DNA of 64,000 bases, taken from contig NC_134843.1 of NCBI RefSeq assembly GCF_965363235.1, positions 92,041,795-92,105,794 of the forward strand. Direction: 5' to 3'. A model generated the notes under the pieces. It saw only the letters and a list, made by a program, of their open reading frames with translations, was not told the DNA's origin and did no database searches. Below are positions 20,966 to 34,129 of the stretch, one piece after another; position 1 is the first letter of the stretch; each line of letters opens with the position of its first letter. A program made the position numbers and the translations under genes. Source of the stretch: Mytilus galloprovincialis (taxonomy: Eukaryota > Mollusca > Bivalvia > Mytilida > Mytilidae).

Positions 20966-22619
20966 AAGCCAACTTTGCCTGAGGAAGTTCGAACCTCAGT
21001 TTCTTTATAATTTTAAAACTTATTAACGAACTATTTAAAAAAAGTTTTGTTTTAAAAAAAATGACATATCAATACCAAATCACTGACTACTGGGCTGGTG
21101 ATGCAAGTTCGTCAAAACCAGCACTATAGCAGTTAACAATTTATAATATAACATTTACATCATGCTCATTCACGAACACTGGCTATTTCAATTTAAATCA
21201 CAACTTATAAATGAGACTAGTACCATATCAATCGTACTTGAAAAAATGTAATAAGTACATAAATAATCATGGGCAAATACCATCATTATATCAGCAATAT
21301 CGAACATAAAAATATCGAACATAAAAAATTCTTCTAAAACAAGCCCATTGTGGCGGAAAGATGATAAAATGTGTTTTCATATATAGCATGTCAAATGATT
21401 TATTAATTTATTTATTTATTTATTGGTAGTTTGAAAATAAATTACCTGACTTGCAATGTATTGAAAATAAATAACTCAGCAGGTCTAATCAAAAGTATGA
21501 GATGGCACAAGATTCGTCATAAATTCATCCTTTTCCCCAAAAAAAATCTTGCATTTTTAGGTTATGAAAGGGTTATCAATGTTATCAAATATGTTTGCCA
21601 ATACTTTTAAAAGCGGCTAGTTACAACCAAACTTTAATACTATGTATGTATGCAATACATGTATATGCAGTTGCGAATATAAAAGATTAATTTCTGCAGA
21701 GGATGATGATTAATTCTGATTAGATGGTACATAATGACTTGACTATACATGTATTATTTATAATAAACAAATCATTTAAAAATTGTGTGTTTTCAAATAT
21801 CATAAATATAGTTGTGAAGATGAATAATCAGTCCCTTGCTTTAATGAAAATTAAAAATCTTGCTTCAATAGTGCAGAAAATAAATAATCTGTCCTAGTTT
21901 ACAAAAATAAATAACCGATCAAAAACAAATCCTGCTGCTTCATTTATCAAAAGGGGTTTCCTTAAATTGACACAATCACAAATTTTAACATTATAACTAG
22001 TTAAAAATTTCAAACTAAATAGACTATGAGAGTGAATACAAGGTCGAAAATTTTCAAAAGAAAAGTGCCTATGTTCAAACAACTTCTTATCTAATGTCAT
22101 GATCTGAACATATTTGTCTAGAATTTCCAGGCAAGGCAAAAACAAAAACCAAAATCTAGAAAGAGTCTACCCCTCGTAAAGATATTGTATTAAGCAGAAA
22201 CCATCCACAATAATGCTGTATATATCAAATTTTTGGGTTGTTGTTTTGTACATAAATCAGGTTCATTAAATATATCATTTTTTGGAATTTAAACTGATTT
22301 ATGTGTAAGGTTTTTGCATAGGAAATAAACATTTTTCTTCTAAAACCAGATGTTGGCAAGATATGGGTTCTGTTCTTCTCATATATTTTACATGTTTTAT
22401 GAGGATATGGTTCTAAACTGATAACAGGAGGTATTGTGCTCGATATTCTTTTCATACCTTTCAGTTATACTAAATGAGGTCTGGAGCTGGCATGCAAGTA
22501 ACTGATAAATTAATAGTGCCTTGGTAACTTGTGTTGATTATAATTGCAATTTTGCCTAGTTTCTTCTGTTACATGTTCAAATATCAGACACAGACTCCTT
22601 TTGAACTGAGTTTTACTGT
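20966..22619. other. Gene-free stretch
   Basis: AT-rich with a short TTTA tract (21401-21425). No coding frame with splice support and no named repeat seen. Confidence 0.5.
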
Positions 22620-22900
22620 GCAGATTGCTGTGTCTGATTATTCCACATTGGTACTTGTATTTGTGGAGTGTTGAGATCACACAAAACATGTTAAACCGAC
22701 TGAATGTTTGTGCCTGTCACAAGTCAGGAACCTCTGGCCATTTGTTAGTCCTGTGTTTTTGGGAGGGTTTTTGGTTTTTTTTTTATTTTGGCTCCCTCGT
22801 AGGTTAGTGTAACATCCGTTTTCGCTGAACTAGTACACATTATTATTGAGAAGCCGGGTGAGATTTTCTCGTAGTATTGATGACTCATCAGTGGCCTTCA
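22620..22900 (+). repeat. Interspersed repeat C
   Basis: GTGCCTGTCACAAGTCAGGA, GGTTAGTGTAACATCCGTTT and TCGCTGAACTAGTACACATT look like a third interspersed family. The block GAATGGAAATGGGGA at 32955-33070 and 55255-55310 may be its inverted end. Low certainty on boundaries. Confidence 0.35.
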
Positions 22901-22988
22901 AAAGATTTGTGATCACTGATGAGAAAATTGATTTCAACTTTTTTATAACATTTTTTTTTCTTTTCAATTACCTTTATCAATCCAAAAA

Positions 22989-23165
22989 CACATGAGGTAA
23001 ATATTGATGAGGTAGTTACCAATTGACACAAAATTAAAAAAACACATGAGGTAAATATTGATGAGGTAGTTACCAAATGACACAAAATTAAAAAATTACA
23101 CGAGGTAAATATTGATGAGGTAGTTACCAAATGACACAAAATTTAAAAAACATGAGGTAAACAGT
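22989..23165. repeat. 54-bp tandem repeat, three copies plus a part
   Basis: CATGAGGTAAATATTGATGA starts at 22991, 23045, 23099 (CACGAGG) and in part at 23151. On the minus strand it gives an 18-residue repeated peptide frame, but there is no sign of a real gene. Confidence 0.75.
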
Positions 23166-25437
23166 ATCTACCAAACTACAGAGGTAAATACAGAATTGTA
23201 AGAACTAAATTGCCCTATGTGTAGAAAGATTGTCTTCTTAAGTTTTCAAGACTTTTAGATCATCTTAATCAAAATGAGAGAACTGATGAAGACTATACAA
23301 AATAAATCATATAGCAACAGATTCTTTAAAAAGTAAATAATAAAGAGACTATACACATTATTTTAAAAACTTTAATACAGTTAACTTTATAATAAATTGT
23401 ATTATTTTTTTCTGAAAAAATTATTTATTAGTACATCAATAGTAAAAAATCTCATATTGAAAAACAAACTTTTATTCAATTCAATAAATATAAAGAAATA
23501 TATGAAGCTGTTTAAATAACATCTATGAGACAGCAACCTATGTTTATAAAATTTTGTTATATAAACATAAACATGAAAATATTTTACTAGGGGTTTACAC
23601 AAAATAATTATAAATTCATTAAACAATACAAAAGTTTACATCAAAACATATTTTTTAGTTGGTCTATTTATTATTTTTTATAGAATTCAATTAAATGATG
23701 CATTTTCATGCCGAACACCTGATTCCCCTGTCCACTACTGCAGGGACATAAATATCACTCAGTTAGGACACACAGCATTTAAATACAAGTCACAAAAAAA
23801 TATAATACATGCATCTTCAATAAATAAATCTAATAATCACTAATTTCTTAATTTTTGTCCTATGGACAATGTCACATGATCATGATGCTGGGTGATATTT
23901 CTGTTTAATAATTTTCCATCTCAAGGTACTCAACTGAGAATGGGTTTTCTCAGTTTTGCAGAGTAAGAAGATGGTGAAATATATCACTGAAGATGAGTAG
24001 CAAAAATGTAAAATCACAATAATGCTGAACACCAAGGAAAATTCAAATTGAAGAGTTCCTAATTAAATGGGAAAATCAAAAGCTCAAACAGAAAATAGTG
24101 ATAAACTGATAATCTATTAACTCTACCAATTCCTCAGCTACATCTTATATCAGGGCAAACCCCCTTTTTAAAAGTTTATTTATAATATTGAAGATGATGA
24201 CCTCCCTCTTGGTTTCACAGTAATAAATATTATTTAATAAATTAATATCAAAATCACATAAATATATATATGGTCCCATATTGCATAAAAATCACACAAC
24301 TTAATTACATGTATTTACAAAGCAGTTTACATCTCAAATATCTTGTTATATAGTATATTTATCTTGAACATTCCATGTAAATACAGTAAACCTTTTTGAA
24401 AGGAGAACTGATTGAGTTTTACATACTATAAAATTGTATAGAGTTAACAATACTTTAGAAAGTATCTTACAGAAGGAGTTTACCCTGCAAGAATACTTTT
24501 ACTCAAATACATAGAGCTAGAGTTAACCCAGGACCTCTTTCAGATTTTTGAAAGAAGACAGTTTTGTTTTACATGTATGATGTTACACTCTTAGTTACCA
24601 AAGTTCTAGCAACTTAGAAATTATGGATTTTGAACATCAAGAAGATATATTTTTATGTTCTTGTACTATCATGACTATAATAATGCATCAAAAGTACAAA
24701 TCAAATTTAAACTTTTTAAAACAAATTAAAGCCAAAGTCAGTTAAACTTTCTAAACATTTAGAAAATAGTGGTAGCTAATATCAATATAGGACTGCTAGT
24801 AGTGAACACCTATCAAGGATATACATACATTATATCTGATTCTGTGTGCATCTTAGTATCTAAGTTCTCTTCATGCCCAACTTATTCTGTGAAAAGCTGG
24901 ATAGCCATAAGATATTGTGGGTATTATATAATATTATAATTATAACTTATTTATTCTTTAGCAAATGAACACAGATAGTTAGAAAAAAATATAATCACTG
25001 AGGCCCTCACATATAACTTGTATAGTGACATCAACTTGGTATTAGATGTTACTTTAGCCCAGCCATGATTTATAATATATATTTTGATAAATTCAAAGCA
25101 AATGACTTTATAATTCTTATTAAAGCTAACCTTCAGACAACATAAAAAATGCATCGTTTCCTACATTAGTAACTTTTTGAAACTAATGATTTCAGACTAA
25201 TGCTCTTAGGGCAAAAAAAATGTTATATGTATGATTTTGATACACATTTTTGTAGAAAAAGAATTGAAAAAACTTTGATGATAATAGATAATCTTTTAAC
25301 AAGACAAATCCATATTCATAACTTTTATATAAGATTTTCTTATTTTTTGTAAAATTGAGATCGTTGAAAAAAAGAACATCCAAGTTATAACAAGGTACAC
25401 CAAAAAAATAAAAAAAAACTATGTATTTACAAAACAA
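23166..25437. other. SLC52 3' flank
   Basis: Very AT-rich; holds a fragment of SINE-like repeat B near 23995-24110 and probably the 3' UTR of the SLC52 gene nearest 25437. Nothing else recognised. Confidence 0.5.
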
Positions 25438-25638
25438 TTATGACTGACATGTAGGAGCACTTTCAAACATCTCATACACATTAACCAATACAAATGTGAC
25501 TATTGCTCCCACGGCTGAACCAACTTGAGATATGCCACCAATCCATAATAAAGCCTTTTTACCTTCTTCTCTGAAGATGCCAGCAATGGAAACTTTTACA
25601 AAGGTTAATGTGAACACAACCAATATCCAGGCAGCAAT
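25438..25638 (-). CDS. SLC52A: SLC52 terminal coding exon
   Basis: The exon reads IAAWILVVFTLTFVKVSIAG and onward through a Gly-rich membrane segment to a hydrophilic tail ending TCQS and TAA. It corresponds to the last two transmembrane segments of the family. The downstream sequence (to about 23.2 kb) is AT-rich; a TTTATT (AATAAA on this strand) at 24950 is one possible poly(A) signal. Confidence 0.85.
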   Translation of the reverse strand: MAAWILVVFTLTFVKVSIAGIFREEGKKALLWIGGISQVGSAVGAIVTFVLVNVYEMFESAPTCQS

Positions 25639-28280
25639 CTATATATAGAAAATAAACATGGTGAAGAAATAATAATTAAATTAAAAACATATTGACAGAG
25701 AGTTTACGATGTTATTGTCAAATAATGATGACTATGTTAAATATCAAATTGTTATTGAAATGTTGAGAGGATATCGATTGGTTTGAAATTTTTTGCACTT
25801 TTTATCATGTTAAGATACTGGTAATTAAGCTCGTCTAATGTAAATAGATAAAGTAATACATACATGTATACATGTATTCAATTTATCTTATGTCAATTTT
25901 AGGTCACTCATTTGTTGGTGCATAAGTATTAGGGTGTTTAACAAAAAGGGTTATTAAGTGGAAACTTTTGTCCTACATTATAACTTAAAATTAAAATGAC
26001 TAAGATGTGGTCTTACTAAAATTTAAAGTTTTAAATATATCACATACTGAAATTCAATAATTTATTGCAATTTTATGAATTTAGGCCAAATAAATAATAC
26101 ATGTGTTTCCACTAACCCTACCTTTATTCAGTCTATTTTAATTTTAAGTTATAATGTAGGACTTAATAACCCTTTTTGTTCAATACCATAATACTTAGGT
26201 ACCAACAAATGATTGACCTAAACATTGACACAAGAGGTCTTTGCTCATGTGCTAATTTCTCAAATATTACAAAATTACAAAAACCATTCTCATAGAGACC
26301 TAAAAACAATGAAAACAATGGTTCCACAGCTGTCATGATTGTATATATGTAGTTACAGTACCGAAATCATATTTCTGTTAAATAAGTTGCAACATTTGTA
26401 TTTCTTTCTGTCCATTCAGAGTAAGACTCGGCATGCTCAGGAATTAGAGGTTGACATTTTGTTTAGACATCTGCCTATAGTTGTAGACTGTTGCCCTGAA
26501 GTTGTCTTTTGGTTGCTTGTCTCATCAACGTATACCCAACATCTCCTTTTATTCATATAAGAGAAATCTATTTATAAAACCAATCACCTATATATATAAG
26601 CTATAATAAGCTATATTAGATCGTTCTTATATTGTACTGTTAAACCACTGTCCCAGATTAGAGGAGGGTTGGGATCCAGCTCCGCCACATTATTTATGTA
26701 TATGCCTGTCCCAAGTCAGGAGTCTGTAATTCAGTGGTTGTCAGTTTTTTATGTGTTACATATTTGTTTTTCGTTCATTTTTTTATACAAATAAGGCCGT
26801 TAGTTTTCTTGTTTGAATTGTTTTACATTGTCATATTGGGGCCTTTTATAGCTGACTATGTGGTATGGGCTTTGCTCATTGTTGAAGGCTGTATGTACAT
26901 GACGTATATGGTGACCTATAGTTGTTAATGTCTGTGTCATTGTGGACAGTTGTCTCGTTGGCAATCATACCACATCTTCTTTTTTTATATATACATTGTA
27001 CATACATACCACTATTACAGAGCCTGCTGTTGTGTTATACAGGACTGGATTAGGACTCTCTACAGCTGTAGATATAATATACCCAGCTATGGCAGTTCCT
27101 AGGAATGTTAAAAACGATATCACAATGCTTGATTTTACTGTAACAAAAAATGCCACCAAACAGGCAAGAGGATTGGCAATGTTTGCCAAAGTGGCAGACA
27201 AATGATAAGCATCATTCCCAAAAGGCAAGGTTGAGTATGTCTGTAGAGATGGCAGTGCTCCATTTGAAAGACAGTTTACCCATGCAGTTAAGACTAAATA
27301 ATATATAAATAGCTTTGTTGACAATATTTCACGGAATTGAATTATATCTACTGATTTTGAATTTATATCTAATTGCTTGTTCTTCTTCATCAGCTGATTT
27401 CTTGAACTTAATGCTGAAGGATTTATAAATTCATTTGAATGATTTCCAGAGTTTTGAGCTGATATACTATAAGGTTGATCTGGGTTCAGTTCATAACTAC
27501 TCATCATTTGATTATCATTGCTTGACTCTACTTCTTCATAGTCATCTTGATGTTTGACTTTCTCCTTCTTACAGTATGACGTGTAATTCAGAATGGTGAA
27601 CGACACAATGGAAATGATTAACATTGCACATAGAAAATAAAAGAATTCCTCTACACTAAAACGAATGCTATGATAAATAGGCTGTATACTATAACTCGTC
27701 ACATTTGTCGTGGAATTAAAGCTAGATATATTTTTACACGTAAGTTGACCAACTCCTTGACCAAGAGCTACAACACTTGGAACAAGTCCACTCAGTCCTT
27801 CACCAATGAAATAACCTGTCATGTATTCAGCTTTAAATGTCGCCATGAAAGGTAAAAATAAAACAGATGTTGTACAATCTGTAAGAGCTAGGAAAAACTG
27901 AAGAACTAATAATGCTGTGCTGTGAAAATCTCCAGCGATGTATGTTGTTTCCTTCCAGAAAAACGACATAAGTAAACACGAGGTTGCTCCGATGCCCAAG
28001 ACAGCATAAACTGCAACTCTCTCTTTCATATAACTTTTACAAAACACATACATTGCCGTTACCAAGAGTGGTCCAATGTTAGCCATTTGTATAATGACGG
28101 ACAAATATGAAGGTAATTTCCATCCCTCTGGGAGGTGTGGCACCATCACTGGAAGTTCTACCCATAATCCATTTATATCTACCCAGGATCCAATACCAAA
28201 CAGGGCTACTAGAACATAAACTAGGATATTTATGTTTTTGCACTGAAATATATCCACTGCCATGTTGCATCAAATTTCAC
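25438..28280 (-). CDS. SLC52A: Riboflavin transporter, SLC52 family
   Basis: There are two coding exons. Exon 1 (28263-27010, 418 codons) begins at ATG and ends at a GTATGT donor in phase 0. Exon 2 (25638-25438) begins after TATATAG in phase 0 and ends in TAA, giving a 484-residue protein. The N-terminus GSWVDINGLWVELPVMVPHL and the segment FLPFMATF...YFIGEGLSGLVPS are hallmarks of RFVT/SLC52 carriers, which move riboflavin across the plasma membrane. About eleven hydrophobic segments are visible. An extracellular-type loop has N-glycosylation sequons (NIS, NST, NVT), and a long polar loop rich in Asn/Ser follows. A CAG acceptor at 28281-28283 just before the ATG shows that the 5' UTR continues in an upstream exon to the right, so promoter and first exon are not identified. 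Length is slightly above the vertebrate members (about 450-470). Confidence 0.9.
25891..26230. mobile_element. MITE with 110-bp inverted repeats in the SLC52 intron
   Basis: The left arm, TGTCAATTTTAGGTCA... through TTAACAAAAAGGGTTATTAA to ATAACTTAAAATTAAAAT, matches the right arm in reverse over about 110 bp, ending TGACCTAAACATTGACA. The central 110 bp is unique. The target duplication is unclear. Confidence 0.65.
26600..26985 (-). repeat. SINE-like repeat A, full copy in the SLC52 intron
   Basis: On the minus strand it starts at GATGTGGTATGATTGCCAAC and runs through TAAAAGGCCCCAATATGACA to CCTCCTCTAATCTGGGACAG. It ends about 24 bp from the donor of SLC52 exon 1. Confidence 0.6.
27010..28263 (-). 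CDS. SLC52A: SLC52 coding exon 1
   Basis: This exon codes for residues 1-418, including the conserved N-terminal motif, six or more membrane segments, the glycosylation loop and the polar central loop. The ATG is the first in the exon, 17 nt after the acceptor. The donor is GTATGT. A SINE-like repeat tail begins only about 25 nt into the intron. Confidence 0.9.
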
Positions 28281-28337
28281 CTGAAAATAAATAACTTTCA
28301 ATTAAGTCAAGCAATTATACCTAGTTTTTTTCCAAAA

Positions 28338-30634
28338 CTAGAGGCTCTAAAGAGCCTGTGTCGCTCACCTTGGTCTATGTGCATATTAAACAAAGGACAC
28401 AAATGGATTCATGACAAAATTGTATTTTGGTGATGGTGATGTGTTTGAAGTTCTTACTTTACTAAACGATTTTGCTTCTTACAATTATATCTATAATGAA
28501 CTTTGCCCATTAGTAACAGAGAACTATATTTGGTAAAAATTTACATATATTTACCAAATTAATGAAAATTGTTAAAAATTGACTATAAAGGGCAATAACT
28601 CCTTAAGGGGTCAATTGACCATTTAGGTCATGTTGACTTATTTGTAGATCTTACTTTGCTGAACATTATTGCTGTTTACAGTTTATCGCTATCTATAATA
28701 GTATTCAAGATAACCAAAAACGGCAAAATTTCTTTAAAAATTACCAATTGGAGGGCAGCAACCCAACAACCAGTTGTCCAATTCATCTGAAAAATTCAGG
28801 GCAGATAGATATTGACTTGATTAACAATTTAACTTCTTGTCAGATTTGCTCTAGATGCTTTGAATTCATAGTTATAAGCCAAAAACTGCATTTTACCCCT
28901 ATGTTCTATTTTTAGCCGTGGCGGCCATCTTGGTTGAATGGCCAGGTCATTGGACACATTTTTCAAACTAGATACCCCAAAGATGATTGTGGCCTAGTAG
29001 TTTCAGTGGAGATTTTGTAAAAGATTACTTAGATTTATGAAAAATGGTTAAAGATTGACTATAAAGGGCAATAACTCCTAAAGGGGTCAACTCACCATTT
29101 TGGTCATGTTGACTTATTTGTAGATCTTACTTTGCTGAACATTATTGCTGTTTACAATTTATCTCTATCTATAATAATATTCAAGATAATAACCAAAAAC
29201 AGCAAAATTTCCTCAAAATTACCAATTCAGGGGCAGCAACCCAACAACCGATTGACCGATTCATCTGAAAATTTCAGGGCAGATAGATCTTGACCTGATA
29301 AACATTTTTATCCCATGTCAGATTTCCTCAAAATGCTTTGGTTTTTGAGTTATAAGCCAAAAACTGCATTTTACCCCATATGTTCTATTTTTAGCGGTGG
29401 CGGCCATCTTGGTTGGTTGACCAGGTCACGCCACACATTTTTTAAACTAGATACCCCAAAGATGATTGTGGCCAAGTTTGGATTAATTTGGCCCAGTAGT
29501 TTCAGAAGAGAAGATTTTTGTAAAAGATTAATTTAATTTATGAAAAATGGTTAAAATTGACTATAAAGGGCAATAACTCCTAAACGGGTCAACTGACCAT
29601 TTTGGTCATGTTGACTTATTTGTAGATCTTACTTTGCTGAACATTATTGCTGTTTACAGTTTATCTCTATCTATAATAATATTCAAGATAATAACCAAAA
29701 ACAGCAAAATTTCCTCAAAATTACCAATTCAGGGGCAGCAACCCAACAACCGATTGACTGATTCATCTGAAAATTTCAGGGCAGATAGATCTTGACCTGA
29801 TAAATATTTTTATCCCGTCAGATTTCCTCAAAATGCTTTGGTTTTTGAGTTATAAGCCAAAAACTGCATTTTACCCCTTTGTTCTATTTTTAGCCGTGGC
29901 GGCCATCTTGGTTGGTTGACCAGGTCATGCCACACATTTTTTAAACTAGATACCCCAAAGATGATTGTGGCCAAGTTTGGATTAATTTGGCCCAGTAGTT
30001 TCAGAGGAGAAGATTTTTGTAAAAGATTACTTTAATTAACGAAAAATGGTTAAAAATTGACTATAAAGGGCAATAACTCCTAAACGGGTCAACTGACCAT
30101 TTTGGTCATGTTGACTTATTTGTAGATCTTACTTTGCTGAACATTATTGCTGTTTACAGTTTATCTCTATCTATAATAATATTCAAGATAATAACCAAAA
30201 ACAGCAAAATTTCCTCAAAATTACCAATTCAGGGGCAGCAACCCAACAACCGATTGACCGATTCATCTGAAAATTTCAGGGCAGATAGATCTTGACCTGA
30301 TAAACATTTTTACCCAATGTCAGATTTGCTCTAAATGCTTTGGTTTTTGAGTTATAAGCCAAAAACTGCATTTTACCCCTATGTTCTATTTTTAGCCGTG
30401 GCGGCCATCTTGGTTGGTTGACCGGGTCACGCCACACATTTTTTAAACTAGATACCCCAATGATGATTGTGGCCAAGTTTGGTTTGATTTGGCCCAGTAG
30501 TTTCAGAGGAGAAGATTTTTGTAAAAGTTAACGACGACGGACGACGACGACGACGACGGACGACGGACGACGACGGACGACGGACGCCAAGTGATGAGAA
30601 AAGCTCACTTGGCCCTTCGGGCCAGGTGAGCTAA
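28338..30634 (+). mobile_element. Composite repeat, copy 1 (four 500-bp internal units)
   Basis: Starts CTAGAGGCTCTAAAGAGCCT (a hairpin) and ends with the hairpin GCTCACTTGGCCC...GGGCCAGGTGAGC plus TAAAAA. Inside are four tandem units of about 500 bp, marked by TATAAAGGGCAATAACTCC near 28583, 29058, 29561 and 30061. A GACGACGGACG microsatellite (30531-30590) precedes the end hairpin. There are no coding frames. The terminal hairpin and lack of clear target duplication suggest a non-autonomous Helitron/Helentron-like element; this is inference. Confidence 0.7.
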
Positions 30635-30854
30635 AAAAAGAGTAAAATGTTAGGTGTGTACTGATTTATATTTACGTTTTAGACATCTGATTAATTATAA
30701 ATTGTTATCAGCTTTGAACTAACTATCAGTAACTGTGAGTACTCTCAGATCTGTACTTAGTGTCTTTTTGATGTTGGGATATGTAAGTACCCTGCCACAT
30801 CCACTCTGTGTCTTTGTTAGATCTATTTTTATTTGCATTATGAATCTGATAAGT

Positions 30855-32915
30855 TAAGCTTTATTCAGCTGATTTTTATAGTTAGTTCTTATGCTGTACT
30901 ATTTCACCACTGTGCAAGGTTAGAAGGAGGGTTAAGCACTCACAAACATATTCAACTCCACCACATGCTTAATATGCCTATCCCAACTCAGGAGCCAGCT
31001 GTAGTTCATTGGTTGTCCTTAGTTCATGTCTGTCATATTCGTTTTTTTATAAATATTTTGCTATAAATTATGCCATTAGTTTTCTCAATTGGATTGTTTC
31101 ATTGATCAGTATCCCATATGTATACAGCATGGGTTTTTTCATTGTTGAAGGTCATATTGTTGGCTTTTTTTAGCTCACCTGGCCTAAAAGGCCAAGTGAG
31201 CTTTTCTCATTACTTGGCGTCCGTTGTCGTCAGTCCAAGATGGCCACCATGGCTAAAAATAGAACATAGGGGTAAAATGCAGTTTTTGGCTTATAACTCA
31301 AAAACCAAAGCATTTAGAGCAAATCTGACATGGGGTGAATTGTTAAATAGGTGAAGATCTATCTGCCCTGAAATTTTCAGATGAATCGGATAACCCGTTG
31401 TTGGGTTGCTGCCCCTGAATTAGTAATTTTAAGGAAATTTTGCTGTTTTTGGTTATTATCTTGAATATTATTATAGATAGAGATAAACAGTAAACAGCAA
31501 TAATGTTCACCAAAGTAAGATTTACAAATAAGTCAACATGACTGAAATGGTCAGTTGACCCCTTTAGGAGTTATTGCCCTTTATAGTCAATTTTTAACCA
31601 TTTTTCGTAAATCTTAGTAATGTTTTACAAAAATCTTCTCCTCTGAAACTACTGGGCCAAATTAATCCAAACTAGGCCACAATCATCTTTTGGGTTAGCA
31701 GTTTGAAAAATGTGTCCGGTGACCCGGTCATCAAACCAAGATGGCCGCCATGGCTCAAAATAGAACATGGGGTAAAATGCAGTTTTTGGCTTATAACTCA
31801 AAACCCAAAGCATTTAGAGCAAATCTGACATGGGGTAAAATTGTTTATCAGGTCAAGATCTATCTGCCCTGAAATTTTCAGATGAATCGGACAACCTGTT
31901 GTTGGGTTGCTGGCCCTGAATTAGTAATTTTAAGGAAATTTTGCTCTTTTTGATTATTATCTTGAATATTATTATAGATAGAGATAAACTATAAACAGCA
32001 ATAATGTTCACCAAAGTAAGATTTACAAATAAGTCAACATGACTGAAATGGTCAGTTGACCCCTTTAGGAGTTATTGCCCTTTATAGTCAATTTTTAACC
32101 ATTTTTCGTAAATCTTGGTAATCTTTTACAAAAATCTTCTCTGAAACTACTTGGCCAAATTAATCCAAACTTGGCCACAATCATCTTTTGGGTTAGTAGT
32201 TTGAAAAATGTGTCCGGTGACCCGGCCATCCAACCAAGATGGCCGCCATGGCTAAAAATAGAACATGGGGTAAAATGCAGTTTTTGGCTTATAACTCAAA
32301 ATTTTTAAACCCAAAGCATTTAGAGCAAATCTGACATGGGGTAAAATTGTTTATCAGGTCAACATTTATCTGCTCTGAAATTTTTAGATGAATCGGACAA
32401 CCCGTTGTTGGGTTGCTGACCCTGAATTGTTAGTTTTAAGGAAATTTTGCTGTTTTTGGTCATTATCTTGAATATTATTATTGATAGAGATAAACTGTAA
32501 ACAACAATAATGTTCAGCAAAGTAAGATTTACAAATAAGTCAACATGACCGAAATGGTCAATTGACCCCCTTAGTAGTTATTGTTCTTTATAGTCAATTT
32601 TTAACAATTTTCATAAAATTTGTAAATTTTTACTAACATTTTCCACTGAAACTAATGGGCCAAGCTCATTATAGATAGAGATAATTTTAAGCAGCAAGAA
32701 TGTTCAGTAAAGTAAGATGTACAAACACATCACCATCACCAAAACACAATTTTGTCATGAATCCATCTGCTTCCTTTAATATTCACATAGATCAAGGTGA
32801 GCGACACAGGCTCTTTAGAGCCTCTAGTTTTGGTTGCCTATAATTGCTTACAATCACTTCTTATAAACGTTCATGGATAGCTGTCTCATTGGCAATCATA
32901 CCACATCTCAGTTTT
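30855..32915 (-). repeat. SINE-like repeat A split by composite copy 2
   Basis: The parts 30855-31169 and 32829-32915 (ending CATTGGCAATCATACCACAT) belong to one repeat copy separated by the composite element at 31170-32828. Confidence 0.55.
31170..32828 (-). mobile_element. Composite repeat, copy 2 (inverted)
   Basis: Same family as the element at 28338, in the opposite orientation: begins TTAGCTCACCTGGCC and ends AGAGCCTCTAG on the plus strand. Three internal units remain and most of the microsatellite is lost. It is inserted in a SINE-like repeat whose two parts flank it (30855-31169 and 32829-32915). Confidence 0.7.
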
Positions 32916-34129
32916 TTCATATTAGACATGAAAATGTATTTCAACTTTTATATTCATATAAAATTGAGAATGGAAATGGGGAAGGTGTCAAAGAGACAAC
33001 AACCCAACAAAAGAGCAGAAAACAGCTGAAGGCCACCTAAGGGTCATCATCACAGCGAGAACATCTGTGTTATATGCATTATTATTTACAAGCTAACATG
33101 TACATGTACATGATCTGTCACATGCTGTATTGATTGATCATTTGTGCATGACAAATTGTTAAAAACATGTAAAAGTCAAGCTGAATTTAAAATTCAGAAA
33201 ATTTATTGCCTAAAAAATCATATCATATAAGTGATACGTACAATAAACGTTATGCCTATCAAATCATTTCATCTTTATATATGTATGTTCGATAAATTTT
33301 ATCAACATTCAATCAAATATGTTTACTACTTACAAAAGGTTAACACCAGTTTATATTCCTTGGTTGCTATCACATAAAACAAATAAACTGTGTAATATGT
33401 AATGTTTTATTTTAAACTATATCTAATGTTAGCTTTTAGACTATATTAAACAACATGTGGCACTTGTAATTGTATGTAGGTTGTACAAAAATAAAAGTAG
33501 CATATATTTTCAAACATTAATTGTTGACTGAACAAAAATGTTAGATATTCGCCATTCCATTTAAACTGATAACTTTAATATATATGTAACAGTGGATCTT
33601 TTACAGTAGTGTACCCCCTCCCCCCCTTTTAATACTTATTAACTAGTATATAGGTAAAGAATCATCATTTGCATGTCACATATATGCATCAACATGATCA
33701 ATCATGGTTTGTTTTTTAAAAGTATTTTTTTTTTTTTGCAAAATTTAAATATTTATCACATGATTAAAAGATATGTGATCTAACTACCAAATATGTAATG
33801 CAACGCACAGGAATTTTTTAGACGCAGTAAGATGACAACTCCACTGTAGTTACTGTACAATGCTGTACATTGTACAGCATGTACATTAATTATTTACATA
33901 TTCCTAAATGCAAGAGAGGACAAGTAAAATAAAATGTTTAACTGTTGGATAAGTGTTAAACAAGTGATTATATTTTTTCCCTTAAAAATGTATATAATAA
34001 ATTAATAATTTGCTGGATTACTTTATAACCAAAAGTTGCTTCTATTGATCAAAACAGATGTTGGTTTTTTTTTAGAGATTCCAATTTACTTTTTATAGTT
34101 ATTGGTTTTTATTTTCATTAAACATTAAA
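32916..34129. other. Gene-free stretch
   Basis: Contains the GAATGGAAATGGGG repeat block (32955-33070), a C run at 33611 and a perfect hairpin ATGCTGTAC-ATT-GTACAGCAT at 33862-33882. No gene seen. Confidence 0.5.

Noticed and set aside
22888-23139. Frame coding an 18-residue repeated peptide
   Set aside because: Produced by a 54-bp tandem repeat whose period is a multiple of three; no start context, splice signals or flanking gene.
28107-28433. 108-codon plus-strand frame
   Set aside because: Antisense to the SLC52 first coding exon and running into the composite repeat.
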